In this document: piece by piece, positions 23,273 through 31,758 of the stretch | Layout of the letters: every line of letters starts with the position of its first letter | Numbering within the stretch: the first letter of the stretch is position 1 | Source of the DNA: Panacagrimonas sp052387335 | GTDB taxonomy: Bacteria; Pseudomonadota; Gammaproteobacteria; Nevskiales; Nevskiaceae | Length of the DNA: 34,547 bases | Reading direction: 5' to 3' | Assembly (NCBI GenBank): GCA_052387335.1 | Contig: JBQTJH010000007.1 | Coordinates: 1-34,547 of the forward strand | Position numbers and translations under genes: made by a program | Notes under the pieces: model-generated | Seen by the model: the letters and a program-made list of their open reading frames with translations, nothing else | What the model was told of the DNA's origin: nothing | The model's database searches: none

Positions 23273-24832
23273 TTATCGAGCAGCAGCCTGATACGTCGAC
23301 CACTGCCCATCCGGTCCGCGTACCTGGTGGGTCTTGCCAACCTGCATCACCACCGTGCCTTCGTTTTCAGCCACCGAATCGGTTACGGGTAGATCACGTA
23401 GCAGGTCCACCAGACTCACCACGTTATCCGCGAAGGGATTGGACTGCGTGAGCCGCGACAGCAGTTCGGCCAGCGCCAGATAGCTGGTCGGCGCATCCAC
23501 CACTTGTTGCGCGCCGCTGCGCCAACCCGGACCAATCAGCTTGAAGCCAACCGGGATGTGCGTGATGGCTGGTGTCGGCAATTCGCGCAGGCCGGAAATC
23601 TGCGTGCGTTCGCCGCGCAGCGCAGCGCCATGCTCGGGCACCAGCACCACCACCGCCCGACGACCTGATTGTTCGAGCAGATCGAGAAACTGGTTCATGT
23701 CGCCGAGAAAGCTCTGCAGGCGGCGCCGATAACTTTCGCTGGTATCGAGTCGCTCGATACCCAGCACTTGATTGCCGTCGTGCAGACTCGCGGAGTTGAA
23801 ATACAGCAGGGCACTCTTCGCGTCCTGCTTGATGCGCGCATTCCACCATCGGGATAGCGTCGAGTAGTCCGAAAAAATCGCAGTGCCGTCAAACGCACGC
23901 TGGGTCTGCGCGGCGCCAGCATCCAGCTGCAGCGGCACACTTGTGCCCAGATTGCGCTCGATGTCGCTAGAGAAATTTCCAAACTTGCCGTCGTGGTTCA
24001 TGGTCCACTGCGGAGCGAATCCCTGTGCCGCCAGGCTGCTGATGAGACCGCATTCCGGCGCCATGGGCGCGTACAGCGCTTCGTGCGGACTCTGGCCACA
24101 GCTGGCGCGCAGCAGACGGATCACCGCTGGGCCGCTGTAGCTGGCGGCGGAATTGAAATGGGTCATCAGCACGTCGAAGCGGCCGAACAGCCGATCGTTC
24201 TGCTGATCGACATAAGCCAGGTCATCCCAGGCCAAGGAGCAGGTGTGCAGCAGGATCACGTCGAAGTCGGGACCGGTGACAGTGGTGGCCGGAAAATTCA
24301 CGCGGCGCTCGGCCTCACTCGCATAGAAGGCGTTGAGTCGCGTCGTCAGGCTCTCCTGGCTCAGCGCAGCTGCGCTGCCGCCCGCGGTGTCGGCGACCAC
24401 TTCATGCGGATGTACGACCGCCTGTTGCACCCAGTTCACCAGCGGCACGCTGAGCAGCCCCAGGAACACGAAGCTGCTCATGCGCACACGGTGCGCCAGC
24501 AGCAGCCAGATCAGCAGGCCAACGACCAGCGCCGCGATCACATTCAGATTGATGAAACGCCCGAGCAGCTCCAGCAGGTACGGCAGGGTGAAATCCGCCA
24601 GATCGCCCGCGGTCTGGAACAGGCGCTGGATTGGAGGCAGGTAGGAGTCGGTGTAGAGCAGCGCAATGCCTGTGAGGATGGCAACGACCTGCCGCGCGAC
24701 GCGCAGGCCACGCCGCGCCAGCGGCACCGCTACGAACACGGCCAAGGCCAGATTCGGCCACAGCTGGAAGCCGATGAAGCCGCCGTAGAACAGAAACAAC
24801 TTCAGGAAGAAGTAGTAGCTCCAGAATCCCAT
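23273..24832 (-). CDS. bcsG: Cellulose phosphoethanolamine transferase BcsG
   Basis: BcsG is an inner-membrane enzyme that transfers phosphoethanolamine from phosphatidylethanolamine to the nascent cellulose chain. The 519-residue protein has about five N-terminal membrane segments (roughly residues 6-21, 25-39, 45-62, 93-113, 119-135). The periplasmic sulfatase-like domain keeps the residues known in E. coli: C198 in HTCSLAWDD (Cys243), the nucleophile S233 in SYSGPAVIRLLRASCGQ (Ser278), and E400/H401 in VPEHGAALRG (Glu442/His443). The enzyme should be active. It is the last gene of the minus-strand bcs operon, 17 bases after bcsA. In E. coli it is instead in a separate bcsEFG operon. Confidence 0.95.
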   Translation of the reverse strand: MGFWSYYFFLKLFLFYGGFIGFQLWPNLALAVFVAVPLARRGLRVARQVVAILTGIALLYTDSYLPPIQRLFQTAGDLADFTLPYLLELLGRFINLNVIAALVVGLLIWLLLAHRVRMSSFVFLGLLSVPLVNWVQQAVVHPHEVVADTAGGSAAALSQESLTTRLNAFYASEAERRVNFPATTVTGPDFDVILLHTCSLAWDDLAYVDQQNDRLFGRFDVLMTHFNSAASYSGPAVIRLLRASCGQSPHEALYAPMAPECGLISSLAAQGFAPQWTMNHDGKFGNFSSDIERNLGTSVPLQLDAGAAQTQRAFDGTAIFSDYSTLSRWWNARIKQDAKSALLYFNSASLHDGNQVLGIERLDTSESYRRRLQSFLGDMNQFLDLLEQSGRRAVVVLVPEHGAALRGERTQISGLRELPTPAITHIPVGFKLIGPGWRSGAQQVVDAPTSYLALAELLSRLTQSNPFADNVVSLVDLLRDLPVTDSVAENEGTVVMQVGKTHQVRGPDGQWSTYQAAAR

Positions 24833-24849
24833 GGACGGTGCTCGATGCC

Positions 24850-27396
24850 TCAGCTTGCAGCGGCGGTGGATGGACTTCGGAAGCGCTCACGCATGGACTG
24901 CACGGCGCCTTCCAACAGACGCAGATAACCACGACCACCGAAGCGCAGCACTTCGGCCAGGCTGCTGATGGGGCGATCCGTCTCGGTCTCCTCATCCCAG
25001 TCCAGCCAGGCATCGGCACGGCCGAAGGTACAGCGAATCAGATTGGTTTCCTGCTCGATGCTCAGGGTCTCGAACTGGATGCCGACACGATCACCGCGCA
25101 CACCCACGATGCGCGCGGGAAACGCGTACTCGGCCTCGCCGCGACCCAGCACCACCTGGATCGCGGTGCCGCGCTCCAAGGCCTGATGATCGGGCATCAC
25201 CAGTTCCAGACCCTGGATCGAATAATCATCTGTGCGGCAGGCAATGGCACTACCGTCGGGCATCAGCACCGTGGCCGGCACCCGCATGGGCACGCGATGC
25301 GCCACCCGCACCTGACGCGCCTCGGCCGCCACGCCGATGGCGGCACCGAGCATGGTCAGGTTGTAGACCGTCCACAGCAGATTGAGCAGCACGGTACCCG
25401 GCTCGTGCGCGTTCCACCAGAACAGGCGCACGATGCCAACGATCAAGCCCACCAGATTGGCGGTCATCAGCAGGATGTAAGGGCCGGAAATCTTCCAGTC
25501 GAAATAGCTGCGCTCCACCAGTCCGCCCTTGGCGGTGACGTTGAAGGTACCGAGCTTGGGATTGATCAGCGCCAGGGTCGTCGGCCAGGCGATGTACCAG
25601 GCCAGCACCGATTCATAGGCTTCCGCCCAGAACGAATGCCGGTACTGACCCTGAAGGCGCGAGTTGGCGACGGCAGCCTGGAACAGATGCGGCAAAACAT
25701 ACACGGCCAGCGCCGGCGCCGCCGCATCGATGATGTGGAACTCGCCAAACAGATAGGCCAGCGGCGCAGTCAGAAACACCAGTCGCGGCAGACCGTAGAA
25801 AAAATGCAGCATGGCGTTGCTGTAGCACAGGCGCTGGTACAGGCTCAGGCCACGCCCGAACAGCGGATTGTCCACGCGCAGGATCTGCGCCATGCCGCGC
25901 GCCCAGCGGATGCGCTGGCCGATGTGTCCGGACAAACTCTCGGTGGCCAGGCCCGCCGCCTGGGTCAGCTTGATGTAAGCGGTGTTATAGCCGCGACGGT
26001 GCATCTTCAACGCGGTGTGCGCGTCTTCGGTGACGGTCTCCACCGCGATACCGCCCACTTCCAGCAGCGGCTTGCGTCGCAGCACCGCACAGGAGCCGCA
26101 GAAGAACGTGGCATTCCACAGATCATTGCCGTCCTGGACCAGGCCGTAGAACAGCGAACCTTCATTGGGCACGCGGCGGAAGGTGCCGAGATTGCGTTCG
26201 AACGGATCGGGCGAGAAGAAGTGATGCGGCGTCTGCAACATCGCGCACTTGGGGTCCTTGAGCATCCAGCCCATGGTGGTCTGGAGAAAGGAGCGCGTGG
26301 GAATGTGATCGCAATCGAAGATGGCGACAAACTCACCGTCGGTGTGCTTGAGCGCGTAGTTGAGATTGCCCGCCTTGGCGTGGGCGTTGTCCGGGCGGAT
26401 GCGGTAGTCCACGCCGCATTGCTGGGCAAAGGCGCGGAATTCGGGCCGACGGCCATCATCCAAAATATGTACGCGCAGCTTGTCGCGCGGCCAGTCCATG
26501 CTCAGCGCCGCCAGCACCGTGGGCTTCACCACGCGCAGCGGCTCGTTGTAGGTGGGCACGAACACGTCCACCGTCGGCCACAGCGCGGTGTCTTGCGGCA
26601 GCGGCACCGGCTTGCGGTCCAGTGGCCAGGCGTTCTGGATATACCCCAGCAGCAGAATCAGCCAGGCATAGGTTTCCGCGGCGATCAGGCCCAGACCGAA
26701 GAACAATTCCAGCCCCGGGTCCAGGCCCAGGGTCTGGGTCAGCCGCCACCAGATGTAGCGCGAAGACGCGATCAGCGAAAACGCCACCAGAATCAGGGTC
26801 GGCACATTGCCGGGCAGACGCCGCAACACCAGCGCCGACAGCCACATCAGCAGGAACAACAGCAGCTGCTCGCTCGTGCCCAGCGGAGTCGTCGCACAGA
26901 CCAGCAGCAGGAAGCCGGTGAGCAGTACCACCGGCACACTGACCCACCGCGGCATGCGCATGACGGTCTGTGCGATACGCGACAGACCGCCGGCAGGTTT
27001 GTCGAAATGCAGACGATCCAGCAGGCGCTCCAGCAGCTTCATCGGCAGCATCAGCACCCACAATACGGCGCCGATGGCACGTGCAAAACCGTGGGCCCAG
27101 TTCAGCAGCGGCAGTCGCGGCAGTGCCTGCGCTGCTGCGTGCGAAGGCAGCCGGAACAAGAACAGCGCCGCCAGCCATGAAGCCGGTGATTCGCGGCGGC
27201 GCACACCCAGATGCCGTGCGGCGTAGTCGGTGAACGGCGCCAGCAAAAGACTCAACCAAGTCGGCAAGGGCCGCGCCTGATCCGGCGGCAGGAAGAACAA
27301 GGCCTCGATCCACGTCGCTGTCGGCGCATCCGCCGGCACACCCAAACTGCGCGCGGCAAACTGGCGCAGCGCCTGCGACGAGCGTGCCCGACTCAT
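24850..27396 (-). CDS. bcsA: Cellulose synthase catalytic subunit BcsA
   Basis: BcsA polymerises UDP-glucose into cellulose and moves the chain across the inner membrane when c-di-GMP is bound. The 848-residue protein has an N-terminal extension of about 150 residues, as in enteric BcsA, then eight or so membrane helices. The GT2 domain has VHILDDG (313-314), IFDCDH (361-363), FFCGS (431-435), TED (456-458) and QRIRW (494-498). The PilZ domain keeps R697-VAH-R701 and DYSIQG (724-729), the two c-di-GMP-binding motifs. ATG 27396 overlaps the bcsQ stop as ATGA; an in-frame start at 27429 is less likely. Its partner bcsB is on the opposite strand, 5.8 kb away beyond bcsG and bcsC. Confidence 0.96.
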   Translation of the reverse strand: MSRARSSQALRQFAARSLGVPADAPTATWIEALFFLPPDQARPLPTWLSLLLAPFTDYAARHLGVRRRESPASWLAALFLFRLPSHAAAQALPRLPLLNWAHGFARAIGAVLWVLMLPMKLLERLLDRLHFDKPAGGLSRIAQTVMRMPRWVSVPVVLLTGFLLLVCATTPLGTSEQLLLFLLMWLSALVLRRLPGNVPTLILVAFSLIASSRYIWWRLTQTLGLDPGLELFFGLGLIAAETYAWLILLLGYIQNAWPLDRKPVPLPQDTALWPTVDVFVPTYNEPLRVVKPTVLAALSMDWPRDKLRVHILDDGRRPEFRAFAQQCGVDYRIRPDNAHAKAGNLNYALKHTDGEFVAIFDCDHIPTRSFLQTTMGWMLKDPKCAMLQTPHHFFSPDPFERNLGTFRRVPNEGSLFYGLVQDGNDLWNATFFCGSCAVLRRKPLLEVGGIAVETVTEDAHTALKMHRRGYNTAYIKLTQAAGLATESLSGHIGQRIRWARGMAQILRVDNPLFGRGLSLYQRLCYSNAMLHFFYGLPRLVFLTAPLAYLFGEFHIIDAAAPALAVYVLPHLFQAAVANSRLQGQYRHSFWAEAYESVLAWYIAWPTTLALINPKLGTFNVTAKGGLVERSYFDWKISGPYILLMTANLVGLIVGIVRLFWWNAHEPGTVLLNLLWTVYNLTMLGAAIGVAAEARQVRVAHRVPMRVPATVLMPDGSAIACRTDDYSIQGLELVMPDHQALERGTAIQVVLGRGEAEYAFPARIVGVRGDRVGIQFETLSIEQETNLIRCTFGRADAWLDWDEETETDRPISSLAEVLRFGGRGYLRLLEGAVQSMRERFRSPSTAAAS

Positions 27397-28139
27397 GCGG
27401 GCGTGCCCTGCAAATCCTTGCTCAGCCACGAGGCCAAGAGCTGCACATCTTCTGCGGCCTGGCTGCGCGGTGCGTCATCCAGCAGCGCGCTATTGCGTGC
27501 CTGGGCATCGGCGATGCTGGCGTCGCGATGAATCGTGAACGGCGCCAGGCGCGCGCCCAGTTCTTCACGCAGCAGCACGCGCAGGTCCCGCTGCAGCGCG
27601 CGCAGGGGCTCAAACTGGTTGATGACGTAGCGTGTCGCCTGCGGTCGTAGCGACTCCACGCGATCAAGCTGCGAATAGCTGCTGGTATCCGGCGTCAGCA
27701 CGCACAACACGCGGTCTGCCGCTTGAATGGCGTGATGCGCCGCAATCGACGGCAGTCGCGGCGTATCAATCAGAATCAGCGCCTGCTGCGGCAACAGCAG
27801 GCGCGCAAGCTGTTCGCGCAGCCAGTTGGGTTGCGCCAGCAAGTCGGCCTCGAACGCGCGGTACTGCGCGCCGCTGGTTTCGCCGCAGGGTAGGAAGCTG
27901 AGTCCGTCGGAATTGGATTGCGCGCTGTCCTGCCAGGGCTCGCCGGCCAGATGTTGCGTGACCAGCCCCGCAGACGGACGCTGCGCGGCGCCCAAATCAA
28001 GTGCCAGGCCGTTGTGCGAATCGACATCCACCAGCAGCACCGGCTGGCTGCGTCGCCGCCAGACATCCGCCAGCGTTGCCGCAAGCGTGCTGCGCCCGGC
28101 GCCGCCCCGGGTCGATACCAGAGCCACGATCTGCGTCAT
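27393..28139 (-). CDS. bcsQ: ParA/MinD-like ATPase BcsQ
   Basis: BcsQ belongs to the SIMIBI ATPases and helps place the cellulose machinery at the inner membrane, together with BcsR and BcsE. The 248-residue protein has a deviant Walker A loop at residues 9-18, STRGGAGRST, in which both usual lysines are arginines; E. coli BcsQ is also degenerate here (RGGVGTTT). LLVDVDSHNGLALDLG is the switch I/Walker A' region and LILIDTPRL is Walker B. No DNA-binding part is present. It overlaps bcsA by four bases. It follows bcsF by 13 bases, whereas in E. coli it follows bcsR directly. Confidence 0.9.
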   Translation of the reverse strand: MTQIVALVSTRGGAGRSTLAATLADVWRRRSQPVLLVDVDSHNGLALDLGAAQRPSAGLVTQHLAGEPWQDSAQSNSDGLSFLPCGETSGAQYRAFEADLLAQPNWLREQLARLLLPQQALILIDTPRLPSIAAHHAIQAADRVLCVLTPDTSSYSQLDRVESLRPQATRYVINQFEPLRALQRDLRVLLREELGARLAPFTIHRDASIADAQARNSALLDDAPRSQAAEDVQLLASWLSKDLQGTPA

Positions 28140-28152
28140 GTCAGGCCTGCTC

Positions 28153-28344
28153 TCATCCCTGCTGCCCGAGATCGCGCGGCGGTGTGTAGGGTTTCATCAA
28201 AATGGGTTTCCATGAGCGTCCGAGCAGGCGCCGTCGCCACCGCCGCAGACCCGGATTCCAGCGGTAAGGGCTGAGCAGGCGCAACACGGCCGCGCCCAAC
28301 AGCATGCCCAGAAACAAGGTCAATAGAACCACCCAAGGGCTCAC
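28153..28344 (-). CDS. bcsF: Small membrane protein BcsF-like
   Basis: BcsF is a short inner-membrane protein that recruits BcsE and works with BcsG. The 63-residue protein has the same length as E. coli BcsF. Residues 4-25 (WVVLLTLFLGMLLGAAVLRLL) form one membrane helix, followed by a very basic stretch (RRWRRRLLGRSWK) and a short tail MKPYTPPRDL, which recalls the KPRYVKPAG segment of E. coli BcsF. GTG at 28344 overlaps the bcsE stop as GTGA. Sequence identity to E. coli is low, so the call rests on length, topology and position between bcsE and the other bcs genes. Confidence 0.75.
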   Translation of the reverse strand: MSPWVVLLTLFLGMLLGAAVLRLLSPYRWNPGLRRWRRRLLGRSWKPILMKPYTPPRDLGQQG

Positions 28345-29987
28345 GACGCCGCCCCTGCGCGCAGGCTCAATGGCGTCGGCCGTGTACGACGGCCACTGCG
28401 CCGCGATTCTTCTGCTGGCTTGGGCAACACCGGCAACGGTGCAGCGGCATCCAGCGCCTCGACCCGCGCCAGCGCCGGTCGATAATCGCTATCCAGGAGC
28501 GTGGCAGCACGATGCTCCAGATCGCGTAGCTCGCCGAGGATGGCGTCTGTCGCCACACTGCGGATCTGACCTTCGAACAGCTGCTCGACCGGATAGCGCA
28601 CGATGCGATCAATGGCCGATTCGATGTCATCGGACCAGCAGGCGAACAGGAACAAGTACACGCTCTGGTCGTCGGCGGTGCACAAATCGCCCGGACGCAC
28701 CGTGCGCATGTGCTTTAGCGCGTCCAGAGGCGTGACCTCGGGGCGCAGAAAGAAACGCAGCAAGGCGCAATCCAGGCCAGCCGTGCCAGCACGCAACAAG
28801 CCTCCGCGGGCGCGCGCCAGAAATTCCGGCAAAGTCTGGTAGCCGCCCAGCGCCGTCGGCATCGCGCCGACAAAGGCCGACTCGAAATCTGCATAGACGC
28901 TGCGCATGAACACCTCGCGCACCTCTCCCGGCGCGCTGGCCAGCAGCTCGGCCGGCGTGATGTCGGCGTGCAGGATGCGATTGGCGCCCAGCGCCAGCAG
29001 CAACTGCGCCTGACCGTGACGCAGTCGCAGACCGCGCTCGCGAATCAGGATCTGCAGGCCGCGGCCGCGCTCGCTGCGCAGGCGATGGACGCTGTGCGCA
29101 AGGCCGCGAAAATCCTGCAGGTCTGACAAGTCCAGCACGCAGGTCGCAGCAACCGCGGCCAGGGCGCGCTGCTCCACATCATGCAGGCTGGGCAGGATCT
29201 GCCAATCGGCCGGCAGATGTCGCATGCCCGCGACAGAGGCCTCGGTGGCGTAAACGATGAGTCGATCCTTCGCGTTCTGGATCAGCTGCGTCCACTGCGC
29301 GTGCAGGGCGTCGTCGTCCTGTCGTGTCACCAGGCTGCCATCGTCCTGTTGGCGCAGCCGGTACACCGGCAGATGTCCCTTGCGCAGCCCGCGCCAGCGC
29401 AGGGTTTCCCACACCAGATCCAGCCCGGTGCTGAGGATGCTGGCGGCGCCGTCCAGGCGCGGCACAGCCGCCAGCAGCAGGCCCAGATGATGGGTACCGC
29501 GGCTGTCGATAGGCAGCAGCCACAACAACGACACCTCCTGCACCTGCGCCCAGGCCTGATACAGCCGCGCCATCGCGGCCAGGCGGCGCTTCTGACTCCA
29601 GTCAAACAGAGCCTGCGCCGGCGCCACCGCCACGATGCCGCCACGCGGCACGGCGTAGTGATCCAGCTCGTCCAGCCATTGCATGGCGCCGACGCGGCGC
29701 ATCTGCGCGGCGCTGTCTTTGGACATGCCCAGAAAGCGTACGCCGCCGCGCTGCACCGCACGACCAATCTCGATGCCCTGCGCCGCCAGCTGCTGCGCGC
29801 TGGCGGCCGGATCGTCGCTGACCAGCACCAGCTTGCGCTTGGCGCTCAAGGCCTCGCGCGTCAAGCCCGCGAGCACGGTATCCAGCAAGGGCGCCGGCAC
29901 AGCCAGGGCGTAGGCACTGCCGGCCTGCAGGCATCCGACCGGCGCGGCCAGCCCGGCAATACCCATGGGCAAACCCTGATCCGCCAT
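28341..29987 (-). CDS. bcsE: c-di-GMP-binding cellulose regulator BcsE
   Basis: BcsE binds c-di-GMP and gathers BcsR, BcsQ and BcsF at the synthase, raising cellulose output. The 548-residue protein matches the E. coli length (about 523). The GIL domain lies at the C-terminal end, roughly 300-480, and contains the c-di-GMP-binding RxGD motif as R431-PGD434 in MRTVRPGDLCTADD. Upstream are LLLALGANRILH and a degenerate receiver and ATPase-like region. A low-complexity basic tail ends the protein. ATG 29987 shares one base with the bcsR stop (TGATG). The frame is open further upstream through bcsR but is not used. Here bcsE is in the same operon as bcsR and bcsQ, unlike in E. coli. Confidence 0.92.
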   Translation of the reverse strand: MADQGLPMGIAGLAAPVGCLQAGSAYALAVPAPLLDTVLAGLTREALSAKRKLVLVSDDPAASAQQLAAQGIEIGRAVQRGGVRFLGMSKDSAAQMRRVGAMQWLDELDHYAVPRGGIVAVAPAQALFDWSQKRRLAAMARLYQAWAQVQEVSLLWLLPIDSRGTHHLGLLLAAVPRLDGAASILSTGLDLVWETLRWRGLRKGHLPVYRLRQQDDGSLVTRQDDDALHAQWTQLIQNAKDRLIVYATEASVAGMRHLPADWQILPSLHDVEQRALAAVAATCVLDLSDLQDFRGLAHSVHRLRSERGRGLQILIRERGLRLRHGQAQLLLALGANRILHADITPAELLASAPGEVREVFMRSVYADFESAFVGAMPTALGGYQTLPEFLARARGGLLRAGTAGLDCALLRFFLRPEVTPLDALKHMRTVRPGDLCTADDQSVYLFLFACWSDDIESAIDRIVRYPVEQLFEGQIRSVATDAILGELRDLEHRAATLLDSDYRPALARVEALDAAAPLPVLPKPAEESRRSGRRTRPTPLSLRAGAAS

Positions 29988-30193
29988 CACGCGCCGCCTG
30001 ACCCCGCGGTGTCGTGCAAGGCTTGCAGCCGCGCCTCGCGATTGCGGCGGATCGCGCGCAGAAACGGCCAGCGCTCCAGCGCGGCCTGACGCATCTGCGC
30101 CTGCTGCAGATCGACGTACGTGAACGGTGCCGCGCCGCCCAGACGGGTCTGCAGGGCGGCGATATCGTCGCGCGGGTCGGTCGCTGAGGTCAT
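29987..30193 (-). CDS. bcsR: BcsR (YhjR) cellulose synthase regulator
   Basis: BcsR is a small partner of BcsQ that regulates the assembly of the cellulose machinery. The 68-residue protein has FTYVDLQQAQMRQAALERWP and FLRAIRR, matching the central IDYADISQREQLAAALKRWP of E. coli BcsR. ATG 30193 was chosen because it gives the family length; an in-frame ATG at 30241 would add 16 basic residues. It is the first gene of the six-gene minus operon bcsR-E-F-Q-A-G, so its upstream region, shared with sufE, must hold the operon promoter. Confidence 0.88.
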   Translation of the reverse strand: MTSATDPRDDIAALQTRLGGAAPFTYVDLQQAQMRQAALERWPFLRAIRRNREARLQALHDTAGSGGA

Positions 30194-30275
30194 GCGCTGA
30201 GAATGCGTAAGCCGCCGATGGCTTGCAAGCCTGACATTCAAGGGGCGGGTTTGAACCAGGCCCTACAATCCACGC
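30194..30275. promoter_or_regulatory. Divergent promoter region of bcsR operon and sufE
   Basis: These 82 bases separate the cellulose operon from sufE. A perfect 12-base palindrome GGCTTGCAAGCC (30220-30231) lies 27 bases upstream of bcsR and could be an operator. On the plus strand TACAAT (30264-30269) is a good -10 element placed so that transcription would begin at or very near the sufE ATG, which would give a leaderless message. No clear -35 element was found for either direction. Confidence 0.4.
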
Positions 30276-30686
30276 ATGGAAATTGAAGATCTGGCCGACA
30301 CCTTCGAACTGCTCGGCGACTGGGAAGAACGCTACCGCTATCTGATCGAACTGGGCCGCAAGCTGCCGGCCATGCCCGAAGCGGAAAAGGACGAGGCGCA
30401 CAAGGTGCGCGGCTGCATGAGCCAGGTCTGGCTGGCCCACACGCGCCAGCCGGGCCCGCCGGTGCGGCTGGAATTTCGCGGCGATTCGGACGCGCATATC
30501 GTCAAGGGCCTGATCGCGCTGCTGCTGGGACTGACCTCCGGCCGCACGCCACAGGAGATTCTGGACATGGACATCGGCTCGGTATTCACGCGCCTGGGGC
30601 TGGAAGAACACATCAGCATGAACCGGCGCAACGGCTTTTATTCCATGGTGGAGCGCATCCGCCAGATGGCGGGCGCCGAAGCTTGA
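30276..30686 (+). CDS. sufE: SufE-type iron-sulfur cluster assembly sulfur acceptor
   Basis: SufE takes sulfur from the desulfurase SufS as a persulfide and passes it to the cluster scaffold. The 136-residue protein has the acceptor Cys C47 in VRGCMSQVW. Early WEERYRYLIELGRKLP and later GDSDAHIVKGLIALLLGL are typical of the family. No sufS or other suf genes lie in the window. ATG 30276 has no ribosome binding site, and TACAAT lies six bases upstream, which suggests a leaderless message. A stem-loop follows the gene. Confidence 0.93.
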   Translation: MEIEDLADTFELLGDWEERYRYLIELGRKLPAMPEAEKDEAHKVRGCMSQVWLAHTRQPGPPVRLEFRGDSDAHIVKGLIALLLGLTSGRTPQEILDMDIGSVFTRLGLEEHISMNRRNGFYSMVERIRQMAGAEA

Positions 30687-30690
30687 GCGG

Positions 30691-30725
30691 CGCGCAGATG
30701 CGTCGCCGGAACGACGCATCGCGCG
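30691..30725. other. Long hairpin between sufE and qmcA
   Basis: A stem of nine perfect pairs (GATGCGTCG / CGACGCATC, loop CCGGAA) extends by five more (CGCGC / GCGCG) with one bulged A at 30696. It begins four bases after the sufE stop. No T-run follows on either strand, so it may be a factor-dependent terminator or an RNA-stabilising element. Confidence 0.5.
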
Positions 30726-30770
30726 TGCGATACTCAAAGCCCCACCTCATCACGTGTCCGGGAGACCCTG

Positions 30771-31745
30771 ATGGATATTCTGGCTCTAGTTTTTCTTGCG
30801 TTCGCAATCGTCACCCTGTGGAAGGGCGTGGTCACCGTGCCGCAGGGCATGGAGTACACGGTCGAGCGTTTCGGCAAGTACCGCGCAACCTTCACCCCGG
30901 GGTTGCATTGGATGGTTCCCTACATCGACGGCATCGGCCGCAAGCTGTCGATGATGGAGCAGGTGCTGGACGTGCCCAGCCAGGAAGTCATCACCAAGGA
31001 CAATGCCATGGTCGGCGTCGACGGCGTGGTGTTCTTCCAGGTGCTGGACGCACCCAAGGCCGCCTACGAGGTGCAGAACCTGGAGCTTGCGACCATGCAG
31101 CTGACCATGACCAATCTGCGCACGGTCATGGGGTCGATGGATCTGGACGAGCTGCTCAGCCAGCGCGATCACATCAACGCCAAGCTGCTCAATGTGGTTG
31201 ACGAGGCCACCACGCCCTGGGGCATCAAGGTCACGCGCATCGAGATCAAGGACATCCGTCCGCCCAGCGACCTGGTCGATTCCATGGCGCGGCAGATGAA
31301 GGCCGAACGAGAGAAGCGCGCCAACATCCTGGAGGCCGAGGGCTTCCGTCAGGCCGCAATTCTCAAGGCCGAGGGCGAACGCCAGGCGCAGATTCTGGCG
31401 GCGGAAGGCCAGAAGCAGGAGCAGATCCTGTACGCCGAAGGTCGGCGCGAAGCCGCGTTCCGCGACGCCGAAGCGCGTGAGCGCGAGGCCGAAGCCGAGG
31501 CCAAGGCCACGCAGATGGTGAGTGCCGCCATCGCCAGCGGTGATGTGCAGGCCATCAATTACTTTGTTGCCACCAAATACATCGATGCGCTGGGCCAGTT
31601 CGCAAGCAGCCCGAACGAGAAGTTGGTGTTCATGCCCTTGGATGCCAGCAGCGTCATCGGCGCGGTGGGGGGCATTGCCGAGTTGGCGAAGAAAGCCGGC
31701 GTGCCGTCTGCGTCTCCCGCGCCGGCTGTGCAGACCCGTATCTGA
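30771..31745 (+). CDS. qmcA: SPFH/stomatin-like membrane protein (QmcA family)
   Basis: These SPFH proteins organise membrane microdomains and partner with an NfeD protein. The 324-residue protein has an N-terminal membrane anchor (ILALVFLAFAIVTLWKGVV), the SPFH domain (about 25-190; VPQGMEYTVERFGKYRATF, RIEIKDIRPPSDLVDSM), and a long charged coiled coil rich in Glu, Arg and Ala (about 190-250; AEGERQAQILAAEGQKQEQI). The C-terminal part is KLVFMPLDASSVIGAVGGIAE. CCGGGAGACC precedes ATG 30771 as a ribosome binding site. nfeD follows 13 bases later, as in E. coli where the pair is qmcA-ybbJ. Confidence 0.94.
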   Translation: MDILALVFLAFAIVTLWKGVVTVPQGMEYTVERFGKYRATFTPGLHWMVPYIDGIGRKLSMMEQVLDVPSQEVITKDNAMVGVDGVVFFQVLDAPKAAYEVQNLELATMQLTMTNLRTVMGSMDLDELLSQRDHINAKLLNVVDEATTPWGIKVTRIEIKDIRPPSDLVDSMARQMKAEREKRANILEAEGFRQAAILKAEGERQAQILAAEGQKQEQILYAEGRREAAFRDAEAREREAEAEAKATQMVSAAIASGDVQAINYFVATKYIDALGQFASSPNEKLVFMPLDASSVIGAVGGIAELAKKAGVPSASPAPAVQTRI

Positions 31746-31758
31746 GCGGAGACACGGC

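Noticed and set aside
24838..27180. Open frame of 780 codons on the plus strand opposite bcsA
   Set aside because: It is antisense to an intact bcsA, is rich in Gln, His and Arg as expected of mirrored GC-rich codons, and shows no domain.
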